Below, in pieces: positions 62,365 to 64,000 of a DNA stretch of 64,000 nt. The stretch comes from Argopecten irradians. Lineage: Eukaryota > Mollusca > Bivalvia > Pectinida > Pectinidae. Numbering within the stretch: position 1 is the first letter of the stretch; each line of letters begins with the position of its first letter. The translations under genes and the position numbers were made by a program. The stretch spans positions 27,975,963 to 28,039,962 of the forward strand of contig NC_091142.1 of the NCBI RefSeq assembly GCF_041381155.1, written 5' to 3'. The notes under the pieces are model-generated. The model did no database searches and was not told where the DNA came from. It saw only the letters and a program-made list of their open reading frames with translations.

Positions 62365-63579
62365 ATTTGCAAAACAAATCTATATACATCAGAAGGGGAT
62401 AAACTTACACTAAAAATGTATTATGTCATTTCTGTTCAGTAATATTGGCATTATGCTTTAATATATACCTATATATGACTTCCTTTTAAACCTGAAAATG
62501 ACACTGGCTGGTAGACAAAACAGATATATCCAGGTAAAGACTTATCAACTCTTGATAGCTAACAGGACCATCCAACTTCAATTCCAATACACTGTAATTA
62601 TTTTATGTAACAGACTGGTAAAAAGTGTTAATGTGTAGACGTAGGAAAGTTTGTGTATTTATATTGTTGGAGAGCATGGGTGTTAAAAAGTACCAGAGGA
62701 AGAGCATGTTTTTGACTTCATCTTTTTTATATGTGTGAATATTTTGTCTGTATTTAATGTAAACATAAAGTAGATAGCACTTGTTATTTATAAAAGGTAT
62801 AAATGTACCGGTAAATACAAATGAATGTAAATTATTTGTCCAGTAAAACTGGCTTATCAGGTTGTCAGTACCAAAATTTAAAAGGTTCAATAGTCTTGAA
62901 AATTAAAGTGAAGTTTTTAAAAATTGAATAAATAATTTTGTAACATCATAGAAATTAAATCCACCTCCTTACCTAAACAAAAGCCTTTCAATGAAGAGAT
63001 TTAAAAAAGAATGTTCTGTAACGCTACCACATGTTTTGTGTATAATCAACATCAGCAATAATTTTGAACCTTCTATGTTGAAATGTGTATTTATAATTGT
63101 AACTAATCTGATATCATCTTGAAATTTGTTATTTTGTTCAATGAAATGTTTTGTTGTGCTATAGATTGATGATAGTTTTTCTTTTTGTTGTGTTCTTAGT
63201 ATTCTAGATCTTTGTTATACCATTTTGTTAATCCATATAGCTGAAGATAATCCTGGCCCCAATATCATTAATAGTATTTAAGACTATGACTGATAAGTTT
63301 TCCAGCCAGATCTCGGTGAAGTTAATATACTTTTGTGATTCTAATGTTATTTTGGTATACTGCTGATTTAAGATTTCTGTACAATAAGATTACAGGTCCG
63401 TGTTTTGTATATTTTTTATTTTTTTTTTGGGAGGGGGGGGGGGTGTCCTCTCTTCCACCTTCTAAACCTGCTACTTATGTCATTAAATGAGAGTGGCTGT
63501 TAACAACACATTAAACCAGACAAACCATCTACAAGTATATCATACCAGAATACAAAGTCTGTGTAAATATATTCAAAAT

Positions 63580-63796
63580 TTGGTTTTATTAGTTTAACGT
63601 CCTATTAACAGCCAGGGTCATGTAAGGACGTGCCATGTTTGTTGGTGGAGGAAAGCCGGAGTACCAGGAGAAAAACCACCGACCAGCGGTCAGTATCTGG
63701 CAACTGCTCCACACGGGATTCAAACCCACATCCCAGAGGTTGAGGGCTTGTGGTAATAGGTCGAGACAACTTAACCACTCGGCCACCGCAGCCCCA
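63580..63796 (-). mobile_element. tRNA-derived SINE with 11-bp target-site duplication, copy 2
   Basis: Counterpart of 31300-31516; ATATTCAAAAT at 63569-63579 and 63797-63807. Confidence 0.9.
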
Positions 63797-64000
63797 ATAT
63801 TCAAAATAAGAAAACATAGGATATTATAGTATCATATGATGATGTAATATGTCATCAAAATATTACATGTTCTTTGAAATGGTATTGAAATTTGAAGCAG
63901 AAACAGCGCAGAATTTCATAACTGTAGGTACAGTTTATTGTAGTGAATACATTCCAGTCTAGATTTGTTTATTTATAGGCAAGTATATTAATTGTGATAT

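Larger units (their letters stand above)
44721..64000 (+). repeat. Segmental duplication, copy 2 (runs off the window)
   Basis: Direct repeat of 10642-31720. From TMEM248 coding exon 2 to exon 7 the offset is constant at 32,275 bp. Carries a broken MNT fragment, the divergent promoter and a complete TMEM248. Confidence 0.95.

Overview
The window is metazoan nuclear DNA, most likely from a bivalve mollusc. It is AT-rich, intron-containing and full of minisatellites, MITEs and tRNA-derived SINEs. It carries orthologues of three animal genes, which I rebuilt exon by exon from splice sites and reading phase because almost none of the coding sequence lies in long open frames. The bivalve assignment is an inference from repeat style; the animal assignment is firm. 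No bacterial, phage or CRISPR content was seen.

Layout, left to right. (1) 1-11047, minus strand: the 5' six coding exons of MNT, a MAX-partner bHLH-zipper repressor with an N-terminal SIN3-interaction motif; its C-terminal part lies left of the window. (2) 11048-11670: a compact divergent promoter shared by MNT and TMEM248. (3) 11671-26201, plus strand: a complete TMEM248 gene (7 coding exons, 314 aa) whose first intron holds a dead LINE, several MITEs, a SINE split by a hAT-like element, and a large 23-bp satellite. (4) 26202-31720: downstream or 3'-UTR sequence with 27-bp and 48-bp arrays and a SINE. (5) 33423-38508, minus strand: a complete CUSTOS (C12orf43-like) gene, 6 exons, 244 aa. 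(6) 38509-44720: transposable-element territory with an LTR and a tandem primer-binding-site array, a truncated Harbinger element and an element with terminal stem-loops. (7) 44721-64000: a direct second copy of the sequence that begins at 10642. It carries a broken MNT 5' fragment and a second complete TMEM248 whose predicted protein is identical to the first.

The main event is therefore a large direct duplication. The simplest reading is a head-to-tail tandem duplication of a 34,079-bp unit (10642-44720) with its junction at 44720/44721, inside what would be MNT exon 2. This predicts a second CUSTOS just right of the window. The copies are nearly identical, but the left part of copy 2 has many +1 homopolymer insertions and a corrupted satellite. 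An assembly artefact (two haplotypes placed in series) is therefore a serious alternative.

The three genes do not form a pathway. MNT and TMEM248 share a promoter with CACGTG, CCAAT, CRE and YY1-like motifs, so MYC/MAX/MNT-network control of both is plausible. The most unusual structures are a tandem array of decoy splice acceptors before TMEM248 coding exon 2, an array of X-box (RFX-type) motifs in the MNT intron downstream of exon 5, repeated tRNA-Leu primer-binding sites next to the LTR, and a two-member element family with terminal stem-loops.
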